A program made the position numbers and the translations under genes. Positions 16,742 to 25,346 of a DNA stretch of 64,000 nt are shown one piece after another (position 1 is the stretch's first letter; every line of letters starts with the position of its first letter). The DNA is from Paeniglutamicibacter quisquiliarum. GTDB lineage: Bacteria; Actinomycetota; Actinomycetes; Actinomycetales; Micrococcaceae. The notes beneath the pieces were generated by a model. That model had not been told where the DNA came from. It did no database searches and worked only from the letters and a program-made list of their open reading frames with translations. The DNA lies in NCBI RefSeq assembly GCF_019084045.1, contig NZ_JAHRED010000006.1:62001-126000 (forward strand). Direction: 5' to 3'.

Positions 16742-16899
16742 TGCCACTAGGATTTCACAATTTCGCCGTCGCGTGCCCGGAACGTGGGCTTTATCCCACC
16801 GGTTCGCCGGGCATCCAGGGCCTGGACACCGACCGTCCGGAACCGGGGGCCCCGCAGCCGGCGACGCGCCGCGGTGTCGCTGCCGATAGGCTGGAAACC

Positions 16900-17898
16900 A
16901 TGAACCAGCTGCCCGGACTCGACGAACTCATCCATGCCGCGCATGTGGTGACCCTGCCCATGACGGTGCAATTCCGCGGGGTGCGGCACCGCGAGGCGCT
17001 GCTCCTTGAGGGACCGGCCGGCTGGGGCGAGTTCTCGCCCTTCCTGGAGTACGGGGCCCCCGAGGCGGCCTCGTGGCTGCGCTCGGCCATCGAGGCGGCA
17101 TGGGAAGGCTACCCGGATCCGGTCCGCGGCAGTGTTCCGGTCAACGCCACGCTGCCGGCCGTGGGCCCCGAACGCATTGAGGCCGTCCTGGCCTCCTACG
17201 ACGCCACGCACACCATCAAGGTCAAGGTCGCGGAGAAGGGCCAGGACCTCGCCCAGGACGTCGCCCGGGTGGCGGAGGTCCGCCGACTGCTCCCGGACGC
17301 CGCCATCCGCATCGACGCCAACGCCGGATGGACCCACGGCGCGGCAATGGAGGCGCTGGAGGCGCTGGCAGGCTTCTCCCTGCAATACGCGGAGCAGCCC
17401 GTGGCCGGGATCGAGGCCCTGGCCCGGGTGCGCGAAGAGGTGGCCCGCCGCGGGTTGGGGATCCTGATTGCCGCCGATGAATCGGTGCGCAAGGAGTCCG
17501 ACCCGCTGGCGGTGGCCCGCGCGGGCGCCGCCGACCTGATCGTGATCAAGGCCCAGCCGCTGGGCGGGGTGCGCCGGGCCCTGCAGATCGTGCGGGACGC
17601 CGGCCTGCCCGCCGTCGTGTCCTCGGCGCTGGACACCTCTATTGGCCTGCGGCAGGGTGCGGCACTGGCCGCCGCGCTGCCGGAGCTGCCCTACGCCTGC
17701 GGGCTTGCGACAGGCTCGCTCCTGTCCGCGGACGTCACCGCCGACAGGTTCATCGCCGTCGACGGGTCACTGCGGCTCAGGGACATCGCCGCGGACCCGG
17801 AGCTGCTGCGCCGGCACGCGGTCGACGCCGGCCGCCTGGCCTTCTGGCGGCAGCGGCTGGCCGACTGCCACGAACAACTGCGCCGGGCAGGCGCCTGA
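16900..17898 (+). CDS. menC: o-Succinylbenzoate synthase MenC
   Basis: Enolase-superfamily enzyme (332 aa) that dehydrates SHCHC to o-succinylbenzoate in menaquinone biosynthesis. Key residues are seen in IKVKVAEKG (catalytic KxK), RIDANAGW (metal Asp), YAEQP (metal Glu), ADESVR (metal Asp or Glu) and VIKAQPLGG (second catalytic Lys). ATG 16900 is seven bases after TAGGCT, so translation is probably leaderless; the longer upstream frame has no start signal. menD is 2.5 kb downstream and menF, menG and a prenyl synthase lie further on, with unrelated genes in between. Confidence 0.93.
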   Translation: MNQLPGLDELIHAAHVVTLPMTVQFRGVRHREALLLEGPAGWGEFSPFLEYGAPEAASWLRSAIEAAWEGYPDPVRGSVPVNATLPAVGPERIEAVLASYDATHTIKVKVAEKGQDLAQDVARVAEVRRLLPDAAIRIDANAGWTHGAAMEALEALAGFSLQYAEQPVAGIEALARVREEVARRGLGILIAADESVRKESDPLAVARAGAADLIVIKAQPLGGVRRALQIVRDAGLPAVVSSALDTSIGLRQGAALAAALPELPYACGLATGSLLSADVTADRFIAVDGSLRLRDIAADPELLRRHAVDAGRLAFWRQRLADCHEQLRRAGA

Positions 17899-17995
17899 CC
17901 GAGGCAGGTATCGGTCCCCGGCCGGTGCCGCGACACGCGCAACGGGCGAGATCCACCTCACAATTCAGTCCCGCGGGCCGAAAACGACTCCTCCC

Positions 17996-18039
17996 GGTCA
18001 CCCGCCGTTAACCCTGCGGCGGCCCGTCGCTCACCGGTG
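17996..18039 (+). promoter_or_regulatory. PHO box (PhoP direct repeats) upstream of phoX
   Basis: Four consecutive 11-nt units: GGTCACCCGCC, GTTAACCCTGC, GGCGGCCCGTC, GCTCACCGGTG. Units 1, 2 and 4 match the actinobacterial PhoP direct-repeat unit (G-n-T-C/A-ACC, 11-bp period); unit 3 is degenerate. The array ends 55 bp before phoX. A possible -10, TAGCGT, lies at 18075-18080. Confidence 0.65.
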
Positions 18040-18094
18040 GCTGGAACGCTAAGAGCCGAAGTCATCCACTCGATAGCGTTGCACGGAGAAAACC

Positions 18095-20170
18095 ATGAGC
18101 CTCACACGTACGTTCCTTCCCATGCTCGGCCACACCCGTGGCAACCGCGATGCCGCGACCTGCCACTTCAAGTGCGGCAACGCGTGCGCCAAAGACGTCT
18201 GCAACACCAGCGACAACGGCTACTTCCGGGACATTGCCGACGCGGCACTGAGCCGCCGCTCCATCCTCGGCTTGGGGGCCGTGGCATCCGCCGCTCTGGT
18301 GGTCGGCGTCGAGACCGTTGGCGCCTCCGCTGCCCGGGCCGACACCGTGGTGGCCCCCAACGGGGGCGGCAAGCTGGCCTTCAAGGCCATCGCCCCGGTG
18401 CCGCGCACCACCGACGCCATGACCGTGCCCGAGGGCTACGACTGGGCGCCGATCATCCGCTGGGGCGATCCGCTGTTCCACAACACCGCGCAATTCGACA
18501 TCACCGCGCAGAGCGCCAAGCGCCAGGCCGGCCAGTTCGGCTACAACAACGACTACCTGAACATCATCGTGGACAAGTACTCGGGCCGCTCGGGCGTGCT
18601 GGTGGCAAACCACGAATACACCAACGAAGACTTGATGTTCGATCCGGCCTGGTTCGCCGCCAACAAGGCCGAGGCCGCGAAGATCGCGATGGCCGCCCAC
18701 GGTTTCTCCGTGGTCGAGGTCAAGCGCGTCAAGAGCGGCACCCCCTGGACCTACGTCCGCGGGGGCGAGCGCAACCGCCGCATCACCGCCACCACCCCCT
18801 TCGCCGTCGACGGCCCGGCCGCCGGGTCCGACCTGCTCAAGACCGTTGCCGATCCCGAGGGACGCACGGTGCTGGGCACCTTGAACAACTGCGCCGGCGG
18901 CACCACCCCGTGGGGCACCGTGCTCTCCGGCGAGGAGAACTTCAACCAGTACTTCCGCGGCACCGGTTCGTCCACCGACGCGCGCTACGGCATTGCCGAC
19001 CAGGCGACCGAACGCGGCTGGGAGGACGTGGACCCGCGCTTCTCCGCCCGCAACCCGGGCTACGAGAACGAGATCAACCGCTTCGGCTGGGTCGTCGAGA
19101 TCGACCCGCAGAACCCGTCCTCCACCCCGGTGAAGCACACCGCGCTGGGACGCTTCAAGCACGAGGGCGCCAACGTGCGCATCGCCGCCGACGGCCGCGT
19201 CGTTGCCTACTCGGGCGACGACGAGCGCTTCGACTACGTCTACAAGTTCGTTTCCAAGGCCAAGTACCGCCGCGGGGACCGCAAGCACAACATGACCCTG
19301 CTCTCCGAGGGCGACCTCTACGTCGCCAAGTTCTCCGGCAATTCCCCGGCGGCCCAGATCGACGGCTCGGCGACTGTGCCTTCCGACGGGGCATTCGACG
19401 GCTCGGGCAGCTGGATCCCGCTGGTCAAGGACGGCGCCTCCATGGTTCCGGACATGAGCGTGGAGGAAGTGCTCGTCTACACCCGCCTGGCCGGCGACAA
19501 GGTCGGTGCCACCAAGATGGACCGTCCCGAGGACGTGGAGCCGAACCCGGTCACCGGAAAGCTCTACATTGCGTTGACCAACAACACCCAGCGCAACACC
19601 ACCGGCAAGGCGACCGTGGACGAAGCGAACCCGCGCACCAAGAACCGCGACGGCCACGTGATCGAGCTGACCGAACGCAACAACGACGCGACGGCCACCG
19701 AATTCGGCTGGAACATCCTGCTGGTGGCCGGCGACCCCTCCAAGGACGAAAGCACCTACTTCTCGGGCTACCCGAAGGACAAGGTCTCGCCGATCTCCTG
19801 CCCGGACAACCTGGCCTTCGACTCCAAGGGCAACCTCTGGATCTCCACCGACGGGCAGCCGGGAACCATCGGCTACTGCGACGCCCTGCACAAGGTCACG
19901 CTAACCGGTGCGGAGCGCGGACGCGTCGAGCAGTTCCTGGCCGTTCCGGCCGGGGCGGAAACCTGCGGACCGCTGATCCACGACCGCGACGGCTCGGTCT
20001 TCGTCGCCGTCCAGCACCCGGGCGAGAACGGCACCTACCAGGATCCGACGTCGTTCTTCCCCGACTACGTGCTCAGCCCCTCCCAGGCAAAGCGCGGCCA
20101 GGTCTATGGCCCGCGTCCCTCGGTGGTCCAGGTGTTCTCCTCGGCCAAGGGCAACGGGCCCAGGAAGTAA
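18095..20170 (+). CDS. phoX: PhoX-family alkaline phosphatase (Tat-exported)
   Basis: Large secreted phosphatase (691 aa) that releases phosphate from phosphate monoesters, with Ca/Fe cofactors in the characterised family. The export signal is a Tat motif, SRRSILGLGA (Arg54-Arg55), behind a long N-region with four cysteines (Cys23, 27, 31, 36), a pattern usual for actinobacterial PhoX. Family blocks include LVANHEYTNEDLMF, GTLNNCAGGTTPWGTVLSGEEN, NRFGWVVEIDP, and MDRPEDVEPNP near the C-terminal half. ATG 18095 has GGAGAAAA upstream. A PHO box at 17996-18039 predicts induction under phosphate limitation by PhoP. A terminator closes the unit. Confidence 0.92.
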   Translation: MSLTRTFLPMLGHTRGNRDAATCHFKCGNACAKDVCNTSDNGYFRDIADAALSRRSILGLGAVASAALVVGVETVGASAARADTVVAPNGGGKLAFKAIAPVPRTTDAMTVPEGYDWAPIIRWGDPLFHNTAQFDITAQSAKRQAGQFGYNNDYLNIIVDKYSGRSGVLVANHEYTNEDLMFDPAWFAANKAEAAKIAMAAHGFSVVEVKRVKSGTPWTYVRGGERNRRITATTPFAVDGPAAGSDLLKTVADPEGRTVLGTLNNCAGGTTPWGTVLSGEENFNQYFRGTGSSTDARYGIADQATERGWEDVDPRFSARNPGYENEINRFGWVVEIDPQNPSSTPVKHTALGRFKHEGANVRIAADGRVVAYSGDDERFDYVYKFVSKAKYRRGDRKHNMTLLSEGDLYVAKFSGNSPAAQIDGSATVPSDGAFDGSGSWIPLVKDGASMVPDMSVEEVLVYTRLAGDKVGATKMDRPEDVEPNPVTGKLYIALTNNTQRNTTGKATVDEANPRTKNRDGHVIELTERNNDATATEFGWNILLVAGDPSKDESTYFSGYPKDKVSPISCPDNLAFDSKGNLWISTDGQPGTIGYCDALHKVTLTGAERGRVEQFLAVPAGAETCGPLIHDRDGSVFVAVQHPGENGTYQDPTSFFPDYVLSPSQAKRGQVYGPRPSVVQVFSSAKGNGPRK

Positions 20171-20196
20171 CCCACTCCGCACCGTAGGTGTAGGGC

Positions 20197-20245
20197 AAGG
20201 CCCCTCGCGGCGGCGGTTCACGAACCGTCGCAGCCAGGGGCCTTT
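20197..20245 (+). terminator. Branched intrinsic terminator after phoX
   Basis: Outer stem AAGGCCCCT / AGGGGCCTT encloses a second hairpin, CGGTTC-AC-GAACCG. It is followed by TTT. Confidence 0.75.
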
Positions 20246-20367
20246 TGCCTGCCCGGGGGCCTTTCCGGCTGCGTGCCGTCGGGAACGGCAGGATGTTGGC
20301 CGCCACATCGCCAATTGCCCATGGCGGCGGAACGGTTCTGGTCGGGCACGGAATTAGGATGGAAGGC

Positions 20368-22065
20368 ATGCCAACTGATTCCGTTCCCGAACTCGCCTCC
20401 ATGGATGTTGCCCGCCTCCTGCTGGCCGCACTGCAGACCCACGGGATTCGCGACGTGGTGATCTGCCCCGGATCGCGCAGTGCACCGCTGGCCTACGCCC
20501 TGGCGGAGGCCGAGGCAGCGGGCACCATTCGCCTGCATGTGCGCATCGACGAACGCGGGGCGGGATTCACCGCGCTGGGCCTCAGCCTGGCCGGAGGTGC
20601 CCCGGTGGCCGTGGTGACCACCTCGGGCACCGCGGTGGGGGAGCTGCTGCCGGCGGTCATGGAGGCCAACCACGTCGGGGCCGGGCTGGTGGTGCTCTCG
20701 GCCGACCGCCCCACCGAATTGCACGGCACCGGAGCCAACCAGACCACCAACCAGGTCGACCTGTTCGGGGTGCACGTGCGCCGCAGCGTCAGCATCCCGG
20801 CCGGATCGGATCCGGAACCGCTGGTTGCCAAGGCAATGTCGGCGGTCCGCGGATCGCAGGCATCGGCTCCCGGCCCGGTGCAGGTCAACGTGGCCTTCCG
20901 GGACCCGCTCATCCCCGATCCGGGGGACAGGCTCCCGGATTTCGGGGCCAACATCATTGTCCCACCCGTTGCACTCGAGCCGAATGCGGAGCCGGGGTGG
21001 AAGAACCACATCCCGGTGTCCGAACACCGAACCGTGGTGGTTGCGGGACACGGAGCCGGCCCGGAGGCCGAGGACTTCGCCAGGACCCTGGGACTGCCGC
21101 TTTTTGCGGAGCCAAGTTCCAACGCCCGGTTCGGGCCCAACGCCGTCGGCCCCTACCGCACCCTGCTGGCCAAGCACATGGCACGCATCGAACGCGTGGT
21201 CCTCTTCGGCCGACCGACCCTCAGCCGGCCGGTCGGCATGCTGCTGGGAAACCCGAACATCGACTCGGCCCTCTGGTCTCCGGCACCGGCCCCATGGTTC
21301 GAACCGGGACGCAGACGCGAGCGGATCGTCGCCGATCCCGCCGCACTGGTGGAGTTCGCCGGGGTGGCCCCCGAGGGCTGGCTGGGACAATGGGAGCGCC
21401 TGGGCAAGCGGGCAGAGGAAGCCATCCAGGCATCCATCGCCGCCGGTGCGGGGCTGAACGGACCGGTGGTTGCCCGCGAGGTCTGGGAGTTGTCCCACGG
21501 GAACCTCGTGCTGGGGTCCTCGAACGTCATCCGCGACGCCGACCTCTGCGGACAGCCCGCGAAAAGGGCAGTCGCAAGCGTCTACGCAAACCGGGGCCTG
21601 GCCGGGATCGACGGAACCGTGGCCACCGCCACGGGCATCGCCCAGGCACGTGGCGGGACGAAGACCACGCTCCTGGTCGGGGACGTGACGTTCCTGCACG
21701 ACGTGGGTGGGCTGCTGATCGGTGAGGGCGAGCCCACGCCCGAGATGGATGTGGTGGTCCTCAACGATGCCGGAGGCGCCATCTTCTCCACCCTCGAACA
21801 CGGTGCGGTCGAGGAATCCGGGCGCTACGCAAATGCGGTCGAAAGGCTCTTTGCCACCCCGCACCGGGTGCGGATCCAGGCGCTGGCCGCGGCCTTCGGA
21901 TGGGACTACCTGGCGGTGGACACCGTGGAGGAGCTCAGAAGGGCGCTGCAAACCCCGGGAACCCGGCGCATCATCGAGGTCGCGGTGCCCCGAGCGGGAC
22001 TGCGCGCCATGCATGCCCGGATCGCGGCTCAAGTCAACGAACTTGGCTGGCCGGAAACACGCTAG
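20368..22065 (+). CDS. menD: SEPHCHC synthase MenD
   Basis: ThDP-dependent enzyme (565 aa) joining isochorismate and 2-oxoglutarate, the first committed step of menaquinone synthesis. The N-terminal domain has VVICPGSRSAPLAYAL and RIDERGAGFTALGL (catalytic Glu), then VTTSGTAVGELLPAVMEA. The C-terminal ThDP motif is GDVTFLHDVGGLL followed by VVLNDAGGAIF. ATG 20368 (MPTDSVPEL) is chosen because TAGGAT lies seven bases upstream; the extra 41 in-frame codons before it would overlap the promoter. It is the menC partner in the pathway but a separate transcription unit. Confidence 0.95.
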   Translation: MPTDSVPELASMDVARLLLAALQTHGIRDVVICPGSRSAPLAYALAEAEAAGTIRLHVRIDERGAGFTALGLSLAGGAPVAVVTTSGTAVGELLPAVMEANHVGAGLVVLSADRPTELHGTGANQTTNQVDLFGVHVRRSVSIPAGSDPEPLVAKAMSAVRGSQASAPGPVQVNVAFRDPLIPDPGDRLPDFGANIIVPPVALEPNAEPGWKNHIPVSEHRTVVVAGHGAGPEAEDFARTLGLPLFAEPSSNARFGPNAVGPYRTLLAKHMARIERVVLFGRPTLSRPVGMLLGNPNIDSALWSPAPAPWFEPGRRRERIVADPAALVEFAGVAPEGWLGQWERLGKRAEEAIQASIAAGAGLNGPVVAREVWELSHGNLVLGSSNVIRDADLCGQPAKRAVASVYANRGLAGIDGTVATATGIAQARGGTKTTLLVGDVTFLHDVGGLLIGEGEPTPEMDVVVLNDAGGAIFSTLEHGAVEESGRYANAVERLFATPHRVRIQALAAAFGWDYLAVDTVEELRRALQTPGTRRIIEVAVPRAGLRAMHARIAAQVNELGWPETR

Positions 22066-22100
22066 GCCCAACTGGCGTCATCCGGTAGGGCACCGAAGAG

Positions 22101-23855
22101 CTACTGCGGTGCCACCGGAGCCGCTCCCTCGCCGAGGTGCGGGGACGAGAGGATCCGTGGCGGCCCCGCGCTTGTGCCGTCCAATTCCAGGATGAGCACC
22201 TGGTTTGCACCTGGCCGCACAACCGGGGCGGGGACAAAAAGCCGGGACTGCGGCCCTGCATCCCAGAAGCGTCCCAGGGAAAAACCGTTGACCCAGACAT
22301 AGCCCTTGCCCCAGCCCGACATGTCGATGAACCCATCCGCCGCGGCATCGGCGCCAAAGCCGAAGGCGTGGAATGCGGCCTCGTGTGGTGAAGCCTTCGA
22401 CGCCTGGCCCAGCAATGTGGCTGCCGGGACCCGGGGGAGTTCCATGGCGGTCATTCGCCAGCCGTGAAGCTCCTGGCGTTCATGCAGCACCGCGCCCACA
22501 ATGCCCTTGCGTTCCCCGACTAGCCTGCCGTAATTGACCCTGCCCATGGATTCGACGTAGAGCTCAATTGCCAGCCCGCCCGCCGGTACCGGCAACTCGA
22601 AGGCTCGCTGGTCGTTGCGTTGGAAGACATGGACAATCTTCCCGTCAATGACCAAGTGGGCGCGGTCGTTGAGTCCGTCGATGCTCAACGGGTAGGCGCG
22701 GCGCGGACCTGGGATCGTGGTGGCATAACGGACCACGCCGTGGGATAGGCCCAGCTCCTCGAAGCTCAGCGGATGGCCGGCCTCCACCTCCGGGTTCCCG
22801 GTGGTTGCGAGCAGATTCATATAGGCACGCATGCTCACGGGCGCGGATTCCGCGAAGAGCTCGGTGGGCGGCAACAGCGGCTCGCGGAAATCTTCAAGGG
22901 CCGGAACCTCACGGTACTTCGCGATCACCCGTCGATAGGCGTGGAACTTTGCCGTCGGCGCGCCACGTTCGTCCAAGGGGGCGTCGTAGTCGTAGGAGGT
23001 CACCGTCGGCTGGTAGGTGCCGTTGGCCACCGCCTGGGGCGGATCGAAGTTCGCTCCGGCACCCGTGCCGAAGTTGGTGCCGCCGTGCGCCATGTAAAGG
23101 TTCACCGAGGAGCCCATGGACAGCAATTCATCAAGGGCGTCGGCCGCGTCCTGGGGTTGGCGAACGTGGTGCTCTTCGCCCCAGTGGTCGAACCAGCCGT
23201 TCCAGAACTCCATGCAAAAAAGCGGGTCGTTCGGGCGGTGCCGGCGGAAGTTGGCGAATGCCGGGCCGGCGCCCGAGCCGAAGTTCGCCGTTGCGGCGAT
23301 TCCCGGGACCATGCCTCCGGTGAGCATGTGGTCCTCGGGCCCATCGGAGGTAAACAGCGGTACATCCACGCCGCGTTCGACGAGGGCCTTGTGCACGAGA
23401 TCCAGGTAATGGGCATCGGAACCGAAGGACCCATATTCGTTTTCCACCTGCACCATGCTGATCGGGCCGCCGCGGGTTTCCAGCAGTGGCACCATGCGCG
23501 GCAGCAACTCGTCAAAGAACGCCTCGACGGCCGCAACGTAGCGGGCGTCGCGGGTGCGGACCCGAATTCCCGGTTGGGAGGTGAGCCAGGCGGGCAGTCC
23601 GCCGTTGTCCCACTCGGCGCAGATATAGGGCCCAGGACGCAAGATGACCTTGAGCCCTTCCTGCGCCGCAAGATCCACGAAATGCTCCAGATCGGCGCCG
23701 CCGCTGAAATTGAATTCTCCCTGGCGGGGCTCGTGGACGTTCCAAGCCACATAGGTTTCGACGGTGTCGAGCCCCATGAGCCGGAGCCAGTGCAACCGGC
23801 TGCGCCACTGTTCGGGATGCGTCCGAAAATAGTGAATGGCTCCGCTGATGATCAC
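22101..23855 (-). CDS. Beta-galactosidase, glycoside hydrolase family 35
   Basis: GH35 beta-galactosidase (584 aa) without a signal peptide, so probably cytoplasmic. The TIM-barrel start reads SGAIHYFR...METYVAWN-type sequence. The acid/base Glu is in VQVENEYG and the nucleophile in CMEFWNGWFDHWG. C-terminal beta-sandwich domains follow. The start is GTG 23855 (with GAGGA upstream), giving MIISGAIHYFR; most family members carry 15-20 more residues here for the first strand, and no start exists further upstream. It lies next to a lacI-type gene and faces an ABC sugar importer, so it should hydrolyse the imported galactoside. Confidence 0.9.
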   Translation of the reverse strand: MIISGAIHYFRTHPEQWRSRLHWLRLMGLDTVETYVAWNVHEPRQGEFNFSGGADLEHFVDLAAQEGLKVILRPGPYICAEWDNGGLPAWLTSQPGIRVRTRDARYVAAVEAFFDELLPRMVPLLETRGGPISMVQVENEYGSFGSDAHYLDLVHKALVERGVDVPLFTSDGPEDHMLTGGMVPGIAATANFGSGAGPAFANFRRHRPNDPLFCMEFWNGWFDHWGEEHHVRQPQDAADALDELLSMGSSVNLYMAHGGTNFGTGAGANFDPPQAVANGTYQPTVTSYDYDAPLDERGAPTAKFHAYRRVIAKYREVPALEDFREPLLPPTELFAESAPVSMRAYMNLLATTGNPEVEAGHPLSFEELGLSHGVVRYATTIPGPRRAYPLSIDGLNDRAHLVIDGKIVHVFQRNDQRAFELPVPAGGLAIELYVESMGRVNYGRLVGERKGIVGAVLHERQELHGWRMTAMELPRVPAATLLGQASKASPHEAAFHAFGFGADAAADGFIDMSGWGKGYVWVNGFSLGRFWDAGPQSRLFVPAPVVRPGANQVLILELDGTSAGPPRILSSPHLGEGAAPVAPQ

Positions 23856-23968
23856 GTTCTGGTTCCTCGGTTCTGGCTCGAAGCTGCTACCCAGCCACGA
23901 AATTTTCGGTGCCGGTCATCCGCCGCAGTGCGGGACGGCACCCGCGACTCACGCTGGTGTGTCATTCG

Positions 23969-23997
23969 ATTGTTATCGATAACAACTATTTTTGCAA
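23969..23997 (-). promoter_or_regulatory. Promoter with LacI operator for the GH35 gene
   Basis: On the minus strand TTGCAA (23997-23992), a 17-bp spacer and AACAAT (23974-23969) form a promoter. The 16-bp palindrome TTGTTATCGATAACAA at 23970-23985 covers the spacer and -10. An identical palindrome lies at 25178-25193. Confidence 0.8.
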
Positions 23998-24023
23998 TGG
24001 GTGTGTTGCGCAGCCTGGCGACC

Positions 24024-25043
24024 TTAGCGGTTTGTGGTGCTGGAGCGGACGATCAGCTCGGGGGTGATGAGCATGGTCTCGGTCCGCGGCCCGCGCCCGT
24101 CGTCTTCGCCGAGTTCGGAGTCCAGGTGGCGCACCGCATGGCGGCCGATCTCCTCCAGGGGCTGTCGGACGGTGGTCAATGGGGGAGTGCAATAGGGCGC
24201 CAGCTCGATGTCGTCGATGCCGACCACCGAGATGTCTTCGGGTACCGAACGCCCCAGCTCGGACACCGCCTTGATCAGTCCAAATGCCATCTCGTCGCTG
24301 GCCACGAACACCGCGGTGACATCGGGCATTCGCCCCAGGATCAGCCCTGCCCGATAGCCGGACTCGGCGCTCCAATCGCCATAGATCTCAGGCGGGACCT
24401 GCAGCTGCGCCGACTCCAGGGCATCCCGCCAGCCGGTGATCCGGGCGTCGGACTCCACCCAGTCCTTGGGGCCGGCGACATGCCAAATATTGGTGTGGCC
24501 ACGCTCGACCAGGTGTTCAACCGCGAGCCTCGCGGCATGGACCTGGTCAAAGGCAGCGACCTGCTGACCCGCGGGGAGCGGGGAGTCGATGGCCACCGAT
24601 GGAACCTCATTCAACAGGCTCTCGACCTCGGCGGAGGATCCCTGTAACGGAACAGCGGTGATGATTCCGTCCACTCCCTGGGTGACGAGCCTACTCAAGC
24701 CCGCTTCCAACGACCTGGCCGAGAGGTCGGTAATGGACACGAAGGTCACCGAATACCCGCGCGCCGCCGCCTCACGTTCAATGCCGACGATCAGGGTCAT
24801 GCGCGAGTACGAGCTGGAGGATAGGGTGATCACTCCTATCATGTTGCTGCGCCCGGTCACCAGCGCCCTTGCTGTGGCGTTCCTGCGGTAGCCCAGGCTT
24901 CGGGCGGCCTCCTTGACGGCCTGGCGTGTTTCAGCCTGCACGTTCGGATGGTCGCTCAGGACTCGGGAAACGGTTTGCGCCGATACCCCGGCTAGCTGGG
25001 CGACATCGCGCATTGATGGTGCGCGGTGCGGTTTCTGGGCCAT
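24024..25043 (-). CDS. LacI-family transcriptional regulator
   Basis: A 339-aa repressor. The N-terminal HTH and hinge read MRDVAQLAGVSAQTVSRVLS...NATARALVTGR, followed by a periplasmic-binding-protein-like sugar domain (SVVGIDDIELAPYCTPPLTTVRQP). It lies between a GH35 gene and an ABC sugar importer, each preceded by an identical LacI-type palindrome. It very probably represses both and is relieved by a galactoside or a breakdown product. The operator at 25178-25193 could also affect its own promoter, which must lie in the 25044-25177 gap. Confidence 0.92.
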   Translation of the reverse strand: MAQKPHRAPSMRDVAQLAGVSAQTVSRVLSDHPNVQAETRQAVKEAARSLGYRRNATARALVTGRSNMIGVITLSSSSYSRMTLIVGIEREAAARGYSVTFVSITDLSARSLEAGLSRLVTQGVDGIITAVPLQGSSAEVESLLNEVPSVAIDSPLPAGQQVAAFDQVHAARLAVEHLVERGHTNIWHVAGPKDWVESDARITGWRDALESAQLQVPPEIYGDWSAESGYRAGLILGRMPDVTAVFVASDEMAFGLIKAVSELGRSVPEDISVVGIDDIELAPYCTPPLTTVRQPLEEIGRHAVRHLDSELGEDDGRGPRTETMLITPELIVRSSTTNR

Positions 25044-25177
25044 CTAGTCCTTCTTTTCTCTCAGTGCGCGTCGCGTGCGTGGGCCCGGGGGCGCGTGTTA
25101 CGTATCAAGTGACTCTATGTGATGCAAACCAGCCTTGACCATGAAATGGGACGTATCCGGGAAATCGATCAAGGTAC

Positions 25178-25193
25178 TTGTTATCGATAACAA
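25178..25193 (+). promoter_or_regulatory. LacI operator upstream of the sugar ABC operon
   Basis: TTGTTATCGATAACAA is a perfect 16-bp palindrome, identical to the operator before the GH35 gene. It overlaps a possible -35 (TTGTTA), 17 bp before CATTCT at 25201-25206. The rest of the 303-bp gap between lacI and the binding-protein gene shows no other feature besides the GGAGGA ribosome binding site. Confidence 0.8.
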
Positions 25194-25346
25194 CCTATGG
25201 CATTCTGGTTTTCACGCCTAATGTTGCGCGGCTCACAGACGCTTGTTCCGAGAGATCCCGCGCAGGTCCAGGTGTCGGGTTGAAATCCCGAAGTCCCAGC
25301 CTTTGACAGACATGCCGGCCAGCCGGTGGTAGCAACTGGAGGAAAC

